Shown one piece after another: positions 16,167 through 26,240 of a stretch of DNA of 64,000 bases. Origin of the DNA: an uncultured Candidatus Melainabacteria bacterium (GTDB lineage Bacteria; Cyanobacteriota; Vampirovibrionia; Gastranaerophilales; Gastranaerophilaceae). The notes under the pieces are model-generated. The model was given only the letters and a program-made list of their open reading frames with translations. It searched no databases and was not told where the DNA came from. The position numbers and the translations under genes are program-made. Location: positions 1 to 64,000 of the forward strand of contig CAKVIN010000012.1 in the NCBI GenBank assembly GCA_934754425.1. The letters run 5' to 3'. Each line of letters opens with the position of its first letter. The first letter of the stretch is position 1.

Positions 16167-17519
16167 TTGTTTGAACGATTTACAGAAAAAGCTATTAATG
16201 TAGTTTCAGAATCACAAAACCTTGCGAAGATTTCCGGATGTACAGAAGTATTACCGGAACATCTTCTTTTGGCATTAGTAGAAGAAGCAAAAGGTGTATC
16301 TTTAAAACTGTTTAGAATGTACGGTGTCACTCCGGAAGCAGTCAAGAGTGCCGTTTCTGAATACATAAAAGGAAGTAATAAAATCTATGAATACATTCCA
16401 TTTAGCCATTCACTTAAGGATATTTTGAAACATACATTAGACTTAGCCGGTAAATCAGGTAACACAAACATATTATTCGAACATGTATTTCTTGCTGTTA
16501 TTACAGAAAAAAATTCTAACATACAAGAAATTTTGGCAAAATTTAATTTTGATGTATACAATGCTAAAGATATTTTGACAAAACTTGTTCAAAAAAAGAT
16601 AAAACGTCTGGAGCACCCAGAAGCAGAAGAAGATGATGAAAAAAATAGTTCTTTTGAATCTGTTTATGAAGGTGAAGCGTTAGCGAATGTATTCGATAGA
16701 GCAGTTTCCAAGCTTTCTGCAGCCGGTTATGAAATCTTAGGTACAGAGCAGATTATGGCTTCGATTTTAGAATCAAATGATACCGATTTAGTAAATACAA
16801 TTCACAAGTATGGTTTGAATTCGGAAGTATTTGAGAAAAAACTTGCAGAACAAAAATCAAGACAATCTGAATATGAAGGTAAAAAAATAATTTTTACTCC
16901 AAATGCTTTTCTTGTAATGAATTCCGCTTTACAAACCGCAAAGGAACTGGGTTCTTCGTTTATAACTCCGGAACATATTGTTCTTAGCGTTCTCAAAACA
17001 AAGCGTGGATTAGCTTACGATATAATAAAAGAGCTTGGTATCAATGGAGAAAAAATGTCGGCTGATATCTTAAAACCGATAGAAAAACAAATGCCGGAAA
17101 CTCTTACTATAATGAAACTAGCAAAAGAAGAAGCAAGAAGAATCGGACGAAATATCGTTGGCACAGAAATGTTTTTGCTTGGTATCATTGCAGAAGGCAC
17201 AAGCATTGCTTTTGAAGTATTAAACGACTTGGAAATAACAATGAAAGATGCCAGAATTGTTGTTGAAAATCTTGTTGGATATGGAAACGAATACTTCGAC
17301 AAAGAAATTGTATTTACTAAACGTGCAAAAAAAGTTTTAGAAAAAGCTTGGATTTCTGCTAAAAAATCTAATAAACAAAAAATTGAAGCAGTTGATTTAT
17401 TATTAGCAATTATTGATGAGCCGGAATCTTTAGCAATGAAAACACTGGATCAATTAGGTGTTGATGCGGTAGAAATCAAACATGGCATTCTGGCTAGAAA
17501 TAACAGATTGGATAATTAG
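16167..17519 (+). CDS. Triple Clp_N-domain protein without an AAA+ ATPase
   Basis: The 450-residue product starts at TTG and begins MFERFTEKAINVV like ClpC. It contains three double Clp_N units, at about 1-145, 165-310 and 310-450. The third is closest to ClpC, with KEEARRIGRNIVGTEMFLLG then FTKRAKKVLEKA. No Walker A or B motif or AAA+ domain follows, and the ORF simply ends. Clp_N domains bind adaptors and substrates (McsB, phosphoarginine, MecA in ClpC). A stand-alone triple array suggests a substrate-binding or titrating factor for a ClpC encoded elsewhere. Confidence 0.8.
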   Translation: MFERFTEKAINVVSESQNLAKISGCTEVLPEHLLLALVEEAKGVSLKLFRMYGVTPEAVKSAVSEYIKGSNKIYEYIPFSHSLKDILKHTLDLAGKSGNTNILFEHVFLAVITEKNSNIQEILAKFNFDVYNAKDILTKLVQKKIKRLEHPEAEEDDEKNSSFESVYEGEALANVFDRAVSKLSAAGYEILGTEQIMASILESNDTDLVNTIHKYGLNSEVFEKKLAEQKSRQSEYEGKKIIFTPNAFLVMNSALQTAKELGSSFITPEHIVLSVLKTKRGLAYDIIKELGINGEKMSADILKPIEKQMPETLTIMKLAKEEARRIGRNIVGTEMFLLGIIAEGTSIAFEVLNDLEITMKDARIVVENLVGYGNEYFDKEIVFTKRAKKVLEKAWISAKKSNKQKIEAVDLLLAIIDEPESLAMKTLDQLGVDAVEIKHGILARNNRLDN

Positions 17520-17527
17520 TTTTTATT

Positions 17528-18883
17528 ATGCAAGAAATTATAAATAGAGTAGCTGAATTTCTTAAAAAGTATAATTTACAGGATAAAACTGTGATTGTAG
17601 GATTTTCAGGCGGTTTTGACTCTATGTGCCTTTTAGATGTTTTATCAAAAATAAAAGAACTGCCGGATTTTTATGAACTTAATGTTATAGCCGCACATTT
17701 TAATCATAATTGGCGTGGAGAAGAGTCTTTGCGAGAACAAGAAGTTTGTCGTATTTTTGCAAGTTCTAAAGGAATGGAATTTTATACGCAGACTGCTTCT
17801 AAAAATCTTAAAAAAACTGAAAACGATGCCAGAATAGCTCGATATGAGTTTTTTGATGATGTTTATGATGAATACGACGCTGATGCAGTATTTACGGCAC
17901 ATAATTATGATGACAACGCTGAAACATTATTATATCGAATTATAAAAGGTACCGGCATAATCGGTTTAAAAGGGATTGCAGAAAAAAGAGGATTTTTCTA
18001 TAGACCATTATTAAAAACTAAAAGAAGTGAAATTTTAGAATATTGCGTTGAAAATAATCTTTCACCAAACAACGATTCTTCAAATTCTAATATTGCATAT
18101 AAACGCAACTATTTAAGACTAAACATCATTCCTGCTTTAGAAAAAATAAACCCTAATGTCAAAGATGCAATTAATATTTTATCAAATATTTCCAAAAATG
18201 ATAATGAAATTATTGAAGAATATATTGCTCCAATAAGAAAAAAATGTTTTAATGGTGATAAAATTGAGCCAACAATTTATCGAGAACTTTCAAAACCTGT
18301 AAAATTAAGGCTTTTACATGAGTATATAAAAAATCTTAATTTAGATTATGACAACAAAAAAGTTCATGAGATATTTGATTTTATAGAAAATAATATTATT
18401 CGAAAAAATGGAAGTACCAAATCTCTTGCAACTGCGCTCTGGCTTTATGCTGATGAAAAAACAATAGAAGTAATTCCGCCAAGAGAAGCTAAAGACTCAA
18501 AAAAATCTGATTTAGTTGTAAATATAGAAAAAAATGGAGAATTCATTTTTAATAATAAACAACTTAACATTAGAGCTTATGATGAAAAAGATTTATTTGT
18601 ATTTCCAGAATCAACATCATCTTTTGCTTATGTAGATTTTTCAAAAATCAAATTCCCGCTACAAATACGAACAAGGAGAGATGGAGATGTAATAAGTCCT
18701 TTTGGCATGAGCGGTTCTATGAAATTAAAAAAATACTTAAATTCAAAAGGTGTAACACGACATAAGCGTGATAATTTGATTTTATTATGTTCTGACAATG
18801 AAGTATTATGGGTTGTTGGTGTTGGACTAAGCAGTAAAATTGCAGTCAAAAGCAAACCCACACATATAATAGAAGTTATTTAA
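17528..18883 (+). CDS. tilS: tRNA(Ile)-lysidine synthetase
   Basis: TilS modifies C34 of the AUA-reading tRNA-Ile to lysidine using ATP and lysine, and is essential. The PP-loop SGGFDSMCLLDVL is near residues 27-40. HFNHNWRGEES, TAHNYDDNAETLLYR, GLKGI and RPLL are family blocks. The C-terminal RRDGDVISPFGMSGSMKLKKY substrate-tRNA domain is complete. The length of 451 residues is normal. It follows the Clp_N gene by 8 bp and precedes hpt, a common neighbour in many bacteria; ftsH, often third, is absent. Confidence 0.95.
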   Translation: MQEIINRVAEFLKKYNLQDKTVIVGFSGGFDSMCLLDVLSKIKELPDFYELNVIAAHFNHNWRGEESLREQEVCRIFASSKGMEFYTQTASKNLKKTENDARIARYEFFDDVYDEYDADAVFTAHNYDDNAETLLYRIIKGTGIIGLKGIAEKRGFFYRPLLKTKRSEILEYCVENNLSPNNDSSNSNIAYKRNYLRLNIIPALEKINPNVKDAINILSNISKNDNEIIEEYIAPIRKKCFNGDKIEPTIYRELSKPVKLRLLHEYIKNLNLDYDNKKVHEIFDFIENNIIRKNGSTKSLATALWLYADEKTIEVIPPREAKDSKKSDLVVNIEKNGEFIFNNKQLNIRAYDEKDLFVFPESTSSFAYVDFSKIKFPLQIRTRRDGDVISPFGMSGSMKLKKYLNSKGVTRHKRDNLILLCSDNEVLWVVGVGLSSKIAVKSKPTHIIEVI

Positions 18884-18909
18884 CAGATTAGTATTTTAAG
18901 GAGGTTAAA

Positions 18910-19440
18910 ATGGATATGATAACCGAAAAAGATTTAAAAGTTTTATTTTCTGAAAATGAAATACAAAACGCTATAAAAAAATTAGGCGAAAAAATCAATG
19001 CTGATTATGAGGACGAAGAATTATTTTTAATTTGTGTTCTCAAAGGTGCTGTAATGTTTATGGTTGATTTAGCTAAACACTTAAAAATGCCTGTAGATAT
19101 GGAATTTATCCGACTTTCCAGTTATGGTTCCGGCTTCACATCTACAGGAAAAGTCAATGCTGTAGATATATCTCTACCGGACTTGAACGGGAAAAATGTT
19201 CTTATTATAGAAGATATCATTGATACAGGACATACTGCAAGATTTTTGATGGATTTTATGAACCACAATTTTAAAGCAAAATCTGTAAAATTCTGTTCTT
19301 TATTAGACAAAAGAATTAAAAGAGAAGTTGACATAAATCCCGATTATTATGGCTTAGATGTAGATGACAAATTTCTTGTCGGTTACGGCTTAGATTTTGA
19401 TGGATTTTACAGAAATTTACCATACATAGGATATGTATAA
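18910..19440 (+). CDS. hpt: Hypoxanthine phosphoribosyltransferase
   Basis: Hpt salvages hypoxanthine and guanine with PRPP. The PRPP-binding motif VLIIEDIIDTGHTARFL is at residues 97-113. The FICVLKGAVMF-type segment (LICVLKGAVMFMVDLA), RLSSYGSG and VGYGLDFDGFYRNLPYIGYV are typical. Length 176. A strong AAGGAGG precedes the ATG. It is the last gene of the plus-strand run beginning at 11275. Confidence 0.93.
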   Translation: MDMITEKDLKVLFSENEIQNAIKKLGEKINADYEDEELFLICVLKGAVMFMVDLAKHLKMPVDMEFIRLSSYGSGFTSTGKVNAVDISLPDLNGKNVLIIEDIIDTGHTARFLMDFMNHNFKAKSVKFCSLLDKRIKREVDINPDYYGLDVDDKFLVGYGLDFDGFYRNLPYIGYV

Positions 19441-19480
19441 ACTATAATACATATAATTTGTGTGTTATAATTATTTTTAT

Positions 19481-20128
19481 ATGAAAGATTTTAATGATTA
19501 TTCTGGGGCAGCTTTTATTATAGTAATTATGTTTTGCTTTTTATGTTTCTATAATATGCAATTCGAAACATCAATTTTACAAGATACAGAAATGCAACCA
19601 TTTGCAGAACCAAAACAAGAAATGCTTACCCAACCACAAGAAGCTTTTATTATAAAAAAAGAAAATAAATCAATTGAAGTCACCCCAATTGCAAAATATA
19701 AATTGTACGGAAGAGTTCTTGCAATTCAATGTAAAAAAAATAAAGATTCTTTTAATGAATTTGTTCCTTTTGACATAGCATTGGGATGGAACGATTTTGC
19801 AATAAGAAAACCTTTTAAATACATAAAAATAGTTCAAGTAGGAAGAACATCCTATTGGATTGCACATTCAGGATGCAGATATAATTGTCAACAAATTCAA
19901 GCAATGTATAGCAATAACCATATTATTCCTGCGAATAAAAACATTTACAATGGTCTAAAGAATTTAAATAAAAAAAATATATTATATATTGAAGGTTATT
20001 TAGTAAATATAAAAAGTAATATTAATGGGAATATGAAAGGAATAGATACTAGTTTATCCAGAACTGATACAAAAAGTGAAATTATCTATGCAACTAAAAT
20101 AATTACAAAAAAAGGAGTTTTTCAATAA
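19481..20128 (+). CDS. Membrane-anchored hypothetical protein
   Basis: The 215-residue product has one N-terminal transmembrane segment (about 8-28, AAFIIVIMFCFLCFY) and a soluble domain with KYKLYGRVLAIQCKK, FDIALGWNDFAIRKPFKYIK and WIAHSGCRYN. I do not recognise the family. I chose the ATG at 19481, not the GTG at 19460: the extended -10 TGTTATAAT ends at 19471, so the ATG lies almost at the transcription start and the mRNA would be leaderless or nearly so. Confidence 0.55.
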   Translation: MKDFNDYSGAAFIIVIMFCFLCFYNMQFETSILQDTEMQPFAEPKQEMLTQPQEAFIIKKENKSIEVTPIAKYKLYGRVLAIQCKKNKDSFNEFVPFDIALGWNDFAIRKPFKYIKIVQVGRTSYWIAHSGCRYNCQQIQAMYSNNHIIPANKNIYNGLKNLNKKNILYIEGYLVNIKSNINGNMKGIDTSLSRTDTKSEIIYATKIITKKGVFQ

Positions 20129-20590
20129 ATGGGATTTTTAATGGTTTTTATTATTATTGGAATCAATGTATTTTTTTTATATAAAAAAATCAATTTTACT
20201 GACAATCGTAAAATTAATTTAAAATTTTTCAAAAATTCTTATAAACTAATAATTAACGGAAAAGAATACAAATATTCTGATATAAAAAGCATATCCGTCG
20301 ATTTAGACATTTATGATAATTCCGGAATAGAACGATACGTTATGGGTGATTTTGCTCACGGTCGCTTGGTCAATGATAGAATCAATTTTATACTGACAAA
20401 TGAATTAATAGAAACAGTGGAAACACATAGCAGAGGTGCCTTATACAAAATCTTAAAACAAATATCAATATATAAAAAGCTGGATTTTGATATAAATGAA
20501 TACAAACCACCTTTTGTAACTTTCTCTGAATTAATTTTACTAGTTGTTGTATTAATCTACGTTTACATATTAATCCAAGCATATAGTTAA
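20129..20590 (+). CDS. Small two-TM hypothetical protein
   Basis: The 153-residue product has a hydrophobic N-terminal segment (about 3-17) and a C-terminal one (about 133-151, LILLVVVLIYVYILIQA), with a polar central domain (IDYKSISVDLDIYDNSGIER-like strands). No family is recognised. It begins immediately after the preceding stop codon, with AAAGGAG inside the end of that gene as RBS, so the two form a unit. Confidence 0.55.
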   Translation: MGFLMVFIIIGINVFFLYKKINFTDNRKINLKFFKNSYKLIINGKEYKYSDIKSISVDLDIYDNSGIERYVMGDFAHGRLVNDRINFILTNELIETVETHSRGALYKILKQISIYKKLDFDINEYKPPFVTFSELILLVVVLIYVYILIQAYS

Positions 20591-20664
20591 TATTTTTCAA
20601 TATTATTTTATACAAAAAAGTGATTTTTTGTTATAATTATTTTGTTTTTATAGGAGATTAAGAT

Positions 20665-21870
20665 ATGCACAATATTAGAAATATAACAGAAGATTTAATA
20701 TATTTGGGATGTTCAGACAGAAGACTAGCCCTTTTTGAAAGTGCCTATCCTATAAAAGATGGGGTTTCTTATAACTCTTTTTTATTAAAAGACAAACAAA
20801 CTGTCCTGTTCGATACTGTTGATAAGGCTTGCGCCGAACAGTTTTACGAAAACCTAAAAGCCGGACTTAATGGACGTGAATTAGATTATATAATTATTCA
20901 ACACATGGAGCCTGACCATTGCGCACTTTTATCAGAAGTTGTATCAAGATATCCTAGTGCAAAAATTGTTTGCACAGCAAAAACTGTTACAATGATAAAG
21001 CAATTCTTTGATTTAGATATAGACTCCAAAGTACAAATTGTAAAAGAAGGAGATACCTTAAACACCGGTACTCATGAATTGCAATTTATAATGGCTCCTA
21101 TGGTACATTGGCCGGAAGTAATGGTAACTTACGATAAGACTGCAAAAATTTTATTCTCAGCTGATGCATTTGGTTCTTTTGGCGCAATAAACGGCAATCT
21201 TTATGATAGCGAAGTTAATTGGGAATGTGAATATTTGCCGGAAGCAAGAAGATATTATACCAATATTGTCGGAAAATACGGAATGCAAGTCCAAATGTTA
21301 CTAAAAAAAGCCACAGGACTTGACATAGATATGATTTGCCCGCTACATGGTTTAATTATTAAAGAAAATATTGAACTTTTTATTGAAAAATATAATAAAT
21401 GGTCAACTTATACACCAGAAGAAAATTCAGTTTTGATTGCATACACATCAGTTTATGGAGGCACAGAAAATGCAGTCAATATTTTAGCTGCAAAACTTGC
21501 CGATAAAGGAATTAAAAATATAAAAATGTTTGATGTTTCCATGACACATTCTTCATTTATACTAGCAGAAGCCTTCAAATATTCACATATAGTTCTTGCA
21601 ACAACAACCTATAACGCTGGAATATTTGAATCTATGGATGCTTTTTTAAGAATTTTAGAAGCACATAATTTACAAAACAGAAAATACGTTTTGATTCAAA
21701 ACGGAAGCTGGGCTCCGGCATGCGTAAAACAAATGCGAGAAATTCTGGAAAAAATTAAAGGAACAGAGATTCTTGATGACAATATTTCAATAAAATCAAC
21801 TCTTAAAGAAGAACAATCCGCAGAATTAGACAGCTTAGTTGAAATAATTTCTAAATCATTATCTGTTTAA
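20665..21870 (+). CDS. fprA: Flavodiiron protein (A-type), oxygen/NO reductase
   Basis: FprA-type flavodiiron proteins reduce O2 or NO in anaerobes. The N-terminal MBL domain has the diiron ligands in QHMEPDHCA, SADAFGSFGAI and CPLHGL. The C-terminal flavodoxin domain (from about 252) begins VLIAYTSVYGGTENAV and binds FMN. Length 401 is typical. An extended -10 (TGTTATAAT) and RBS TAGGAG are upstream. No rubredoxin is fused or adjacent, so the electron donor is encoded elsewhere. Confidence 0.93.
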   Translation: MHNIRNITEDLIYLGCSDRRLALFESAYPIKDGVSYNSFLLKDKQTVLFDTVDKACAEQFYENLKAGLNGRELDYIIIQHMEPDHCALLSEVVSRYPSAKIVCTAKTVTMIKQFFDLDIDSKVQIVKEGDTLNTGTHELQFIMAPMVHWPEVMVTYDKTAKILFSADAFGSFGAINGNLYDSEVNWECEYLPEARRYYTNIVGKYGMQVQMLLKKATGLDIDMICPLHGLIIKENIELFIEKYNKWSTYTPEENSVLIAYTSVYGGTENAVNILAAKLADKGIKNIKMFDVSMTHSSFILAEAFKYSHIVLATTTYNAGIFESMDAFLRILEAHNLQNRKYVLIQNGSWAPACVKQMREILEKIKGTEILDDNISIKSTLKEEQSAELDSLVEIISKSLSV

Positions 21871-21979
21871 AAAATAAAATTTACCCCATACGGATGATTT
21901 ACATCAATTATTGCTAAAGAAAATAAATATTATACCGAATATATAAAATATAGACATGAAAATTGGTTCGGAGATTATA

Positions 21980-23620
21980 ATGACAAATACCCCATCAGCA
22001 ATAATAGAAGATAAAGCTGTTATTTTATTAAATGAAGCTAGAACGGCACATGAAAATTATCTTATTAAACAACAAGATGCAGATTTAGAAAAAGCTATTG
22101 AATGTTATATTGATGCGATAAAAATTAACCCATCAATATCGGAATCTTATTATAGACTTGCGAGCCTTTTACTTGTAAAAGGTCAAATTTCTGTCGAAGG
22201 TGCTTTAGAACAATGTCAAACAGCATTATCACTTGAACCGCAAAATGTAAATGCACACATTTATTCAGGGTATTTTCAATGTCTTAACGGTAATTTTGAA
22301 GAAGCAGAAAAAGAATTCCAACTTGCAGTATCTAATTCCGGCAAAAACTCTGCTCGACCAAGATTATTCTTGTCTAAATTACTTTTTTCAAGAATCAAAA
22401 ACAAGAATTCTTCCGTAAAAGATATCATGAGATTTCTATATTACTTTTTATCAGGAAGCATGATGATTATGTGGGATTGCCCATCTATAAAAATGTTTTG
22501 TAAATTTTTAGCGAATGATTTTTCAGTATTCTCTTACAAGACACTCGGCGAAACATTTGAAAAAATGAAACTTTTCCCATCTGCACTGGAAGCTTATTCA
22601 AAAGGTTTAGAAAAAACAGCTCAAGGTAATTTATTCTATCAAAAAATGGGTGATTTATCCTTGGAATGCAATGATATTGATGCTAGTTTAGAATGTTATA
22701 AAAAAGCTTATGAATTAAATCCTTCTGATAGAGAAGTTTTAATCAAATTAGCAACAATCAATCAAACATATTTCCCTGAACAAGTTGACGAAACGATAGA
22801 TTATTACAATTCTCTATTAGAATTTGGAATTGATATGGACAAAATCTATTACGAACTCGGACATTTATACTTAAACAAATCAGATAAAATTAACGCTGTA
22901 AGTGCGTTCAAACTTGCACAAGAATTAAATCCTGAAAATCCATACTATAACAATTCATTAGCTTATGCTTACATAAAAGCAGAGCTTTACGATGATGCTA
23001 TTGAATATTATCAAATAGCAATCAAACTAAATCCTGATGCAGAATGGACATCCATTGTATGTCATGCTTTAGGAGCAATTTATGCAGAAGTTAAAAATAA
23101 CTTTGAAGCAGCAGAGGCAACATTTAATGCCGGCATGGTACTTGACCCAAATAATATTGATATTCAACTATCATTGGGAGATTTATACATGTCACAGAAC
23201 GATTTAGATAAAGCAATAAAAACATATTGCGATGCTATATCTACTGAACCTGAAAACTATTTAACTTATGCAAAAACAGGCTTAGCACTTTGGGAAAAAG
23301 ATTATTTAGAAGAATCTATAGTAGCTTTTCATAAATCTATAGAACTTAATCCAAACTTCGAAATTGCACAAAACAATTTAGGTGTTGTGTATTTAGATGG
23401 CATTGGCGACCCAAAAGAATCTGTTGAATATTTTAAAAATGCTATCAATATTAATCCAAATTACACATTAGCTTATTTCAACTTAGCTCGTGCTTATCAA
23501 GCTATTGGCGATAAAGCAATGGCTGCAGAATACTACCAAATGACAATGGATTTAAACAAAATCACGGAAGAACTTTCTGAAAAAGAAATCAGAGAAAGAT
23601 TGTACGATTTATTTAATTAA
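21980..23620 (+). CDS. Large cytoplasmic TPR protein
   Basis: The 546-residue product consists almost wholly of TPR units from about residue 10 to 535. Examples are AIECYIDAIKINPSISESYY, AFKLAQELNPENPYYNNSLA and AYFNLARAYQAIGDKAMAAE. No signal peptide is seen. I chose the ATG at 21980 with CGGAG 6 nt upstream, rather than the ATG 24 nt earlier that has no RBS. TPR arrays serve as protein-protein scaffolds; the partner is unknown. A strong terminator follows. Confidence 0.8.
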   Translation: MTNTPSAIIEDKAVILLNEARTAHENYLIKQQDADLEKAIECYIDAIKINPSISESYYRLASLLLVKGQISVEGALEQCQTALSLEPQNVNAHIYSGYFQCLNGNFEEAEKEFQLAVSNSGKNSARPRLFLSKLLFSRIKNKNSSVKDIMRFLYYFLSGSMMIMWDCPSIKMFCKFLANDFSVFSYKTLGETFEKMKLFPSALEAYSKGLEKTAQGNLFYQKMGDLSLECNDIDASLECYKKAYELNPSDREVLIKLATINQTYFPEQVDETIDYYNSLLEFGIDMDKIYYELGHLYLNKSDKINAVSAFKLAQELNPENPYYNNSLAYAYIKAELYDDAIEYYQIAIKLNPDAEWTSIVCHALGAIYAEVKNNFEAAEATFNAGMVLDPNNIDIQLSLGDLYMSQNDLDKAIKTYCDAISTEPENYLTYAKTGLALWEKDYLEESIVAFHKSIELNPNFEIAQNNLGVVYLDGIGDPKESVEYFKNAININPNYTLAYFNLARAYQAIGDKAMAAEYYQMTMDLNKITEELSEKEIRERLYDLFN

Positions 23621-23642
23621 ATCAGTACGATAATTAAAAACA

Positions 23643-23677
23643 AAAAAGAACTCTTAAATGAATGAAAGAGTTCTTTT
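23643..23677. terminator. Bidirectional rho-independent terminator
   Basis: AAGAACTCTT (from 23646) pairs with AAGAGTTCTT, with A and T tracts on either side. It lies between the plus-strand TPR gene and the minus-strand GH57 gene and can end both transcripts. Confidence 0.85.
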
Positions 23678-23702
23678 TATTTTATACAAACTAAATATAA
23701 GC

Positions 23703-26237
23703 TTATTTTGATGCACTTACTAATGCTTTATTAAATTGTTGTTTATAATATTCCATATTAATATTCAAATCTTCACCAATCTCAAACAACATTATCAATA
23801 AATCTCTATCAGCTTGACAAGATATACTATCTATTAATTCACAAATATTTGTAACAATTTTTGAGAAGAAATAGTTTTGCGCTTCTGCAATATCAACTTT
23901 TATTTCTAATTTTGATATACAATCAAGAAGCTCCAACGTAGCATCAACTTGTTGTAAATCAAGTGCATAAGATAATCTATTAATATTTTGTGCAATTTTT
24001 TTGCTGAATATTTTTGAAGTTGGCATTTTATCAATTTCAATTCCAATTCTTTTTGCTTCAAAATTAATATCAGCTGCTTGCTGAATAATATCATTATCTA
24101 AAAATCCTCTAGAATCTACAAACAAGTCATTAAACTGCTTTGTTAATACATACTGAGCTGATATCTTAAATTCCTTTGGAATTTCCAATCCTAAAGTTTG
24201 CATTTGATAAATAGAACCTTTACCTTCATTATACATAGATTCATAAGTATTCGCAAATATTTGCAACTTGCCACGAAGCATTGTTTGCAAAATTTTACGT
24301 CTTTCTTCAATAAAGATATCTTTAAGAGTAAAGTATTCTGAGCCGAAATAATTGTCAATACTTCTAATAATCTCTGTTAGAGGAGAAACAAGATATGTTC
24401 TTACCAATTCTTTTTGAATATCACTAAAACTTTCAGAATATTCTTTTATTGCACAATGGAAATCTCCACCTGAGAATTGCAACATTGCAAATATCATATT
24501 AGACTTCTCTAAAGTTACCTTAGATTCTACTTCTATATGCCCTAAAACAAGTTTTGAATTACCTTTTGTTACAGTTTTATAAGAATGTTTTTTTATTTTA
24601 TAGCAATATACACTTTCTTCATCCTCAAAATCTGAATACAAAGATGATATTGCCCATAAACTTACTATTTGTTTTGTCGTTACAACAGACGGCTTTACAA
24701 AACGCTCATAAACATCTTTACCGGTTCCAAATTCCGGAATATTACTTTTTGCTTCCTTCAGAATTTCAAGAAACGGAGTTTCTAAATCTTTTTTCATAAA
24801 AGATTTTGCCAACTGCATTACCCTAGCAGCATATTTCATAATTTGAACAGTTTCAATTCCTGAAATTTCAGAGAAGAACCAACCGCAACTTGTGTACATA
24901 AGCATTGCTTGGCGCTGAATTTCCAGAAGCTCCATTGCTTTTACTTTTTGCTCATCACTAAGACCGGCAATAAAATATTCCTCTTGATAATTCTTGACAC
25001 TAACATCACTTCTATCAAGAATTACACTAATATAATTATCTCTTGCTTCTTGAGGATTTTTAAAGAACTTCTTGCCTTGCTTATGATAAAGTGCCGCCAT
25101 TTCATCACGTAAGAAATCTAATGCATTTCTTAACGGCTTTCTCCATTTTTGATTCCATCCCGGATGTCCACCTGTAGAACATCCACAATCATCGCACCAT
25201 CGACCGACACCGTGAAAACAACTCCAAGAAGATACCGGCTTAATTTCAACTTCCCAATCTGAGCGATATTTTTCAAGATATTCACCGTAATTTGTAACCT
25301 CAAATCCGGCATCTTTAACCTTAAGCTTCATTGCATAAGCTAAAGCCATATCTCCAAATTTTGTATGGTGACCGTAACTTTCACCATCAGTTGCAATATT
25401 AACCAACTGAGGATAGTTTCTTAAATCAGAAACACCATCTTTTAATCTGCTAACAAATTTATTACCATCTTTTAGCAACTCATCAAACGCTACAGAACGT
25501 GAAATTGCACCATCATAAAAGAATAAATCTATAAATTTACCTGGAGCGGATTTTATATAATATCTATAAGAACGTGCCGGATCAATATTTCCCCAACTTA
25601 CATCCTGCCAAGTTTTTTCACCTTCTTTTCTAATTCTTTGTGCTTGATAAGGAGAAAGAATTGTAAACTTGATACCGTTTTCTACCAAAACTCTCATCGT
25701 ATCATCATCAACTGCTGTTTCTGCAAGCCATATACCTTCAGGTTTTCTACCAAAACGATATTCAAAATCTTTAACCCCCCATTTTACTTGAGTTTGTTTA
25801 TCACGCTCATTAGCAAGTGGCATAATCATATGGTTATAAACTTGTGCAATTGCATTGCCATGACCTGAATGCATCCTTCTTGAATTGATATCAGCCTTTA
25901 TAACTCTTTCATAAGCAAGTGGAGCAAATTCTTCCATCCAAGATAATAAAGTCGGCCCAAAGTTATAGCTCATATATTCATAATTATTTACAACATTCAA
26001 AATTTGATTTTTTGAATCAACAATTTTAGAAACAGAATTAGGATTATAACATTCTGCATTAATTCTTTCATTCCAATCATGAAAAGGAGATGCACTATCC
26101 TGTTGTTCAATCGCCTCTAACCAAGGATTTTCTCTTGGCGGTTGATAAAAGTGACCATGCACTGTTAGAAAAACTTTTTGTTTATCTTTCTTATTTTGCT
26201 CTTTTTCCAATTTATTATCAGTTTGTTTATCGGACAT
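23703..26237 (-). CDS. Glycoside hydrolase family 57 protein with DUF3536-type C-terminus
   Basis: GH57 enzymes act on alpha-glucans (amylases, branching enzymes). The N-terminal catalytic barrel carries TVHGHFYQPPRENPWLE, a typical GH57 first strand, and the GIWLAETAVDDDT motif with the expected nucleophile glutamate near residue 173. The later TDGESYGHH and GWNQKWR segments fit the DUF3536-containing subgroup. Total length 844 residues; the C-terminal half is helical. No signal peptide, so it acts in the cytoplasm, likely on storage glucan. It is followed upstream in the same direction by a small exported OB-like protein gene 3 bp away. Confidence 0.85.
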   Translation of the reverse strand: MSDKQTDNKLEKEQNKKDKQKVFLTVHGHFYQPPRENPWLEAIEQQDSASPFHDWNERINAECYNPNSVSKIVDSKNQILNVVNNYEYMSYNFGPTLLSWMEEFAPLAYERVIKADINSRRMHSGHGNAIAQVYNHMIMPLANERDKQTQVKWGVKDFEYRFGRKPEGIWLAETAVDDDTMRVLVENGIKFTILSPYQAQRIRKEGEKTWQDVSWGNIDPARSYRYYIKSAPGKFIDLFFYDGAISRSVAFDELLKDGNKFVSRLKDGVSDLRNYPQLVNIATDGESYGHHTKFGDMALAYAMKLKVKDAGFEVTNYGEYLEKYRSDWEVEIKPVSSWSCFHGVGRWCDDCGCSTGGHPGWNQKWRKPLRNALDFLRDEMAALYHKQGKKFFKNPQEARDNYISVILDRSDVSVKNYQEEYFIAGLSDEQKVKAMELLEIQRQAMLMYTSCGWFFSEISGIETVQIMKYAARVMQLAKSFMKKDLETPFLEILKEAKSNIPEFGTGKDVYERFVKPSVVTTKQIVSLWAISSLYSDFEDEESVYCYKIKKHSYKTVTKGNSKLVLGHIEVESKVTLEKSNMIFAMLQFSGGDFHCAIKEYSESFSDIQKELVRTYLVSPLTEIIRSIDNYFGSEYFTLKDIFIEERRKILQTMLRGKLQIFANTYESMYNEGKGSIYQMQTLGLEIPKEFKISAQYVLTKQFNDLFVDSRGFLDNDIIQQAADINFEAKRIGIEIDKMPTSKIFSKKIAQNINRLSYALDLQQVDATLELLDCISKLEIKVDIAEAQNYFFSKIVTNICELIDSISCQADRDLLIMLFEIGEDLNINMEYYKQQFNKALVSASK

Positions 26238-26240
26238 AAA

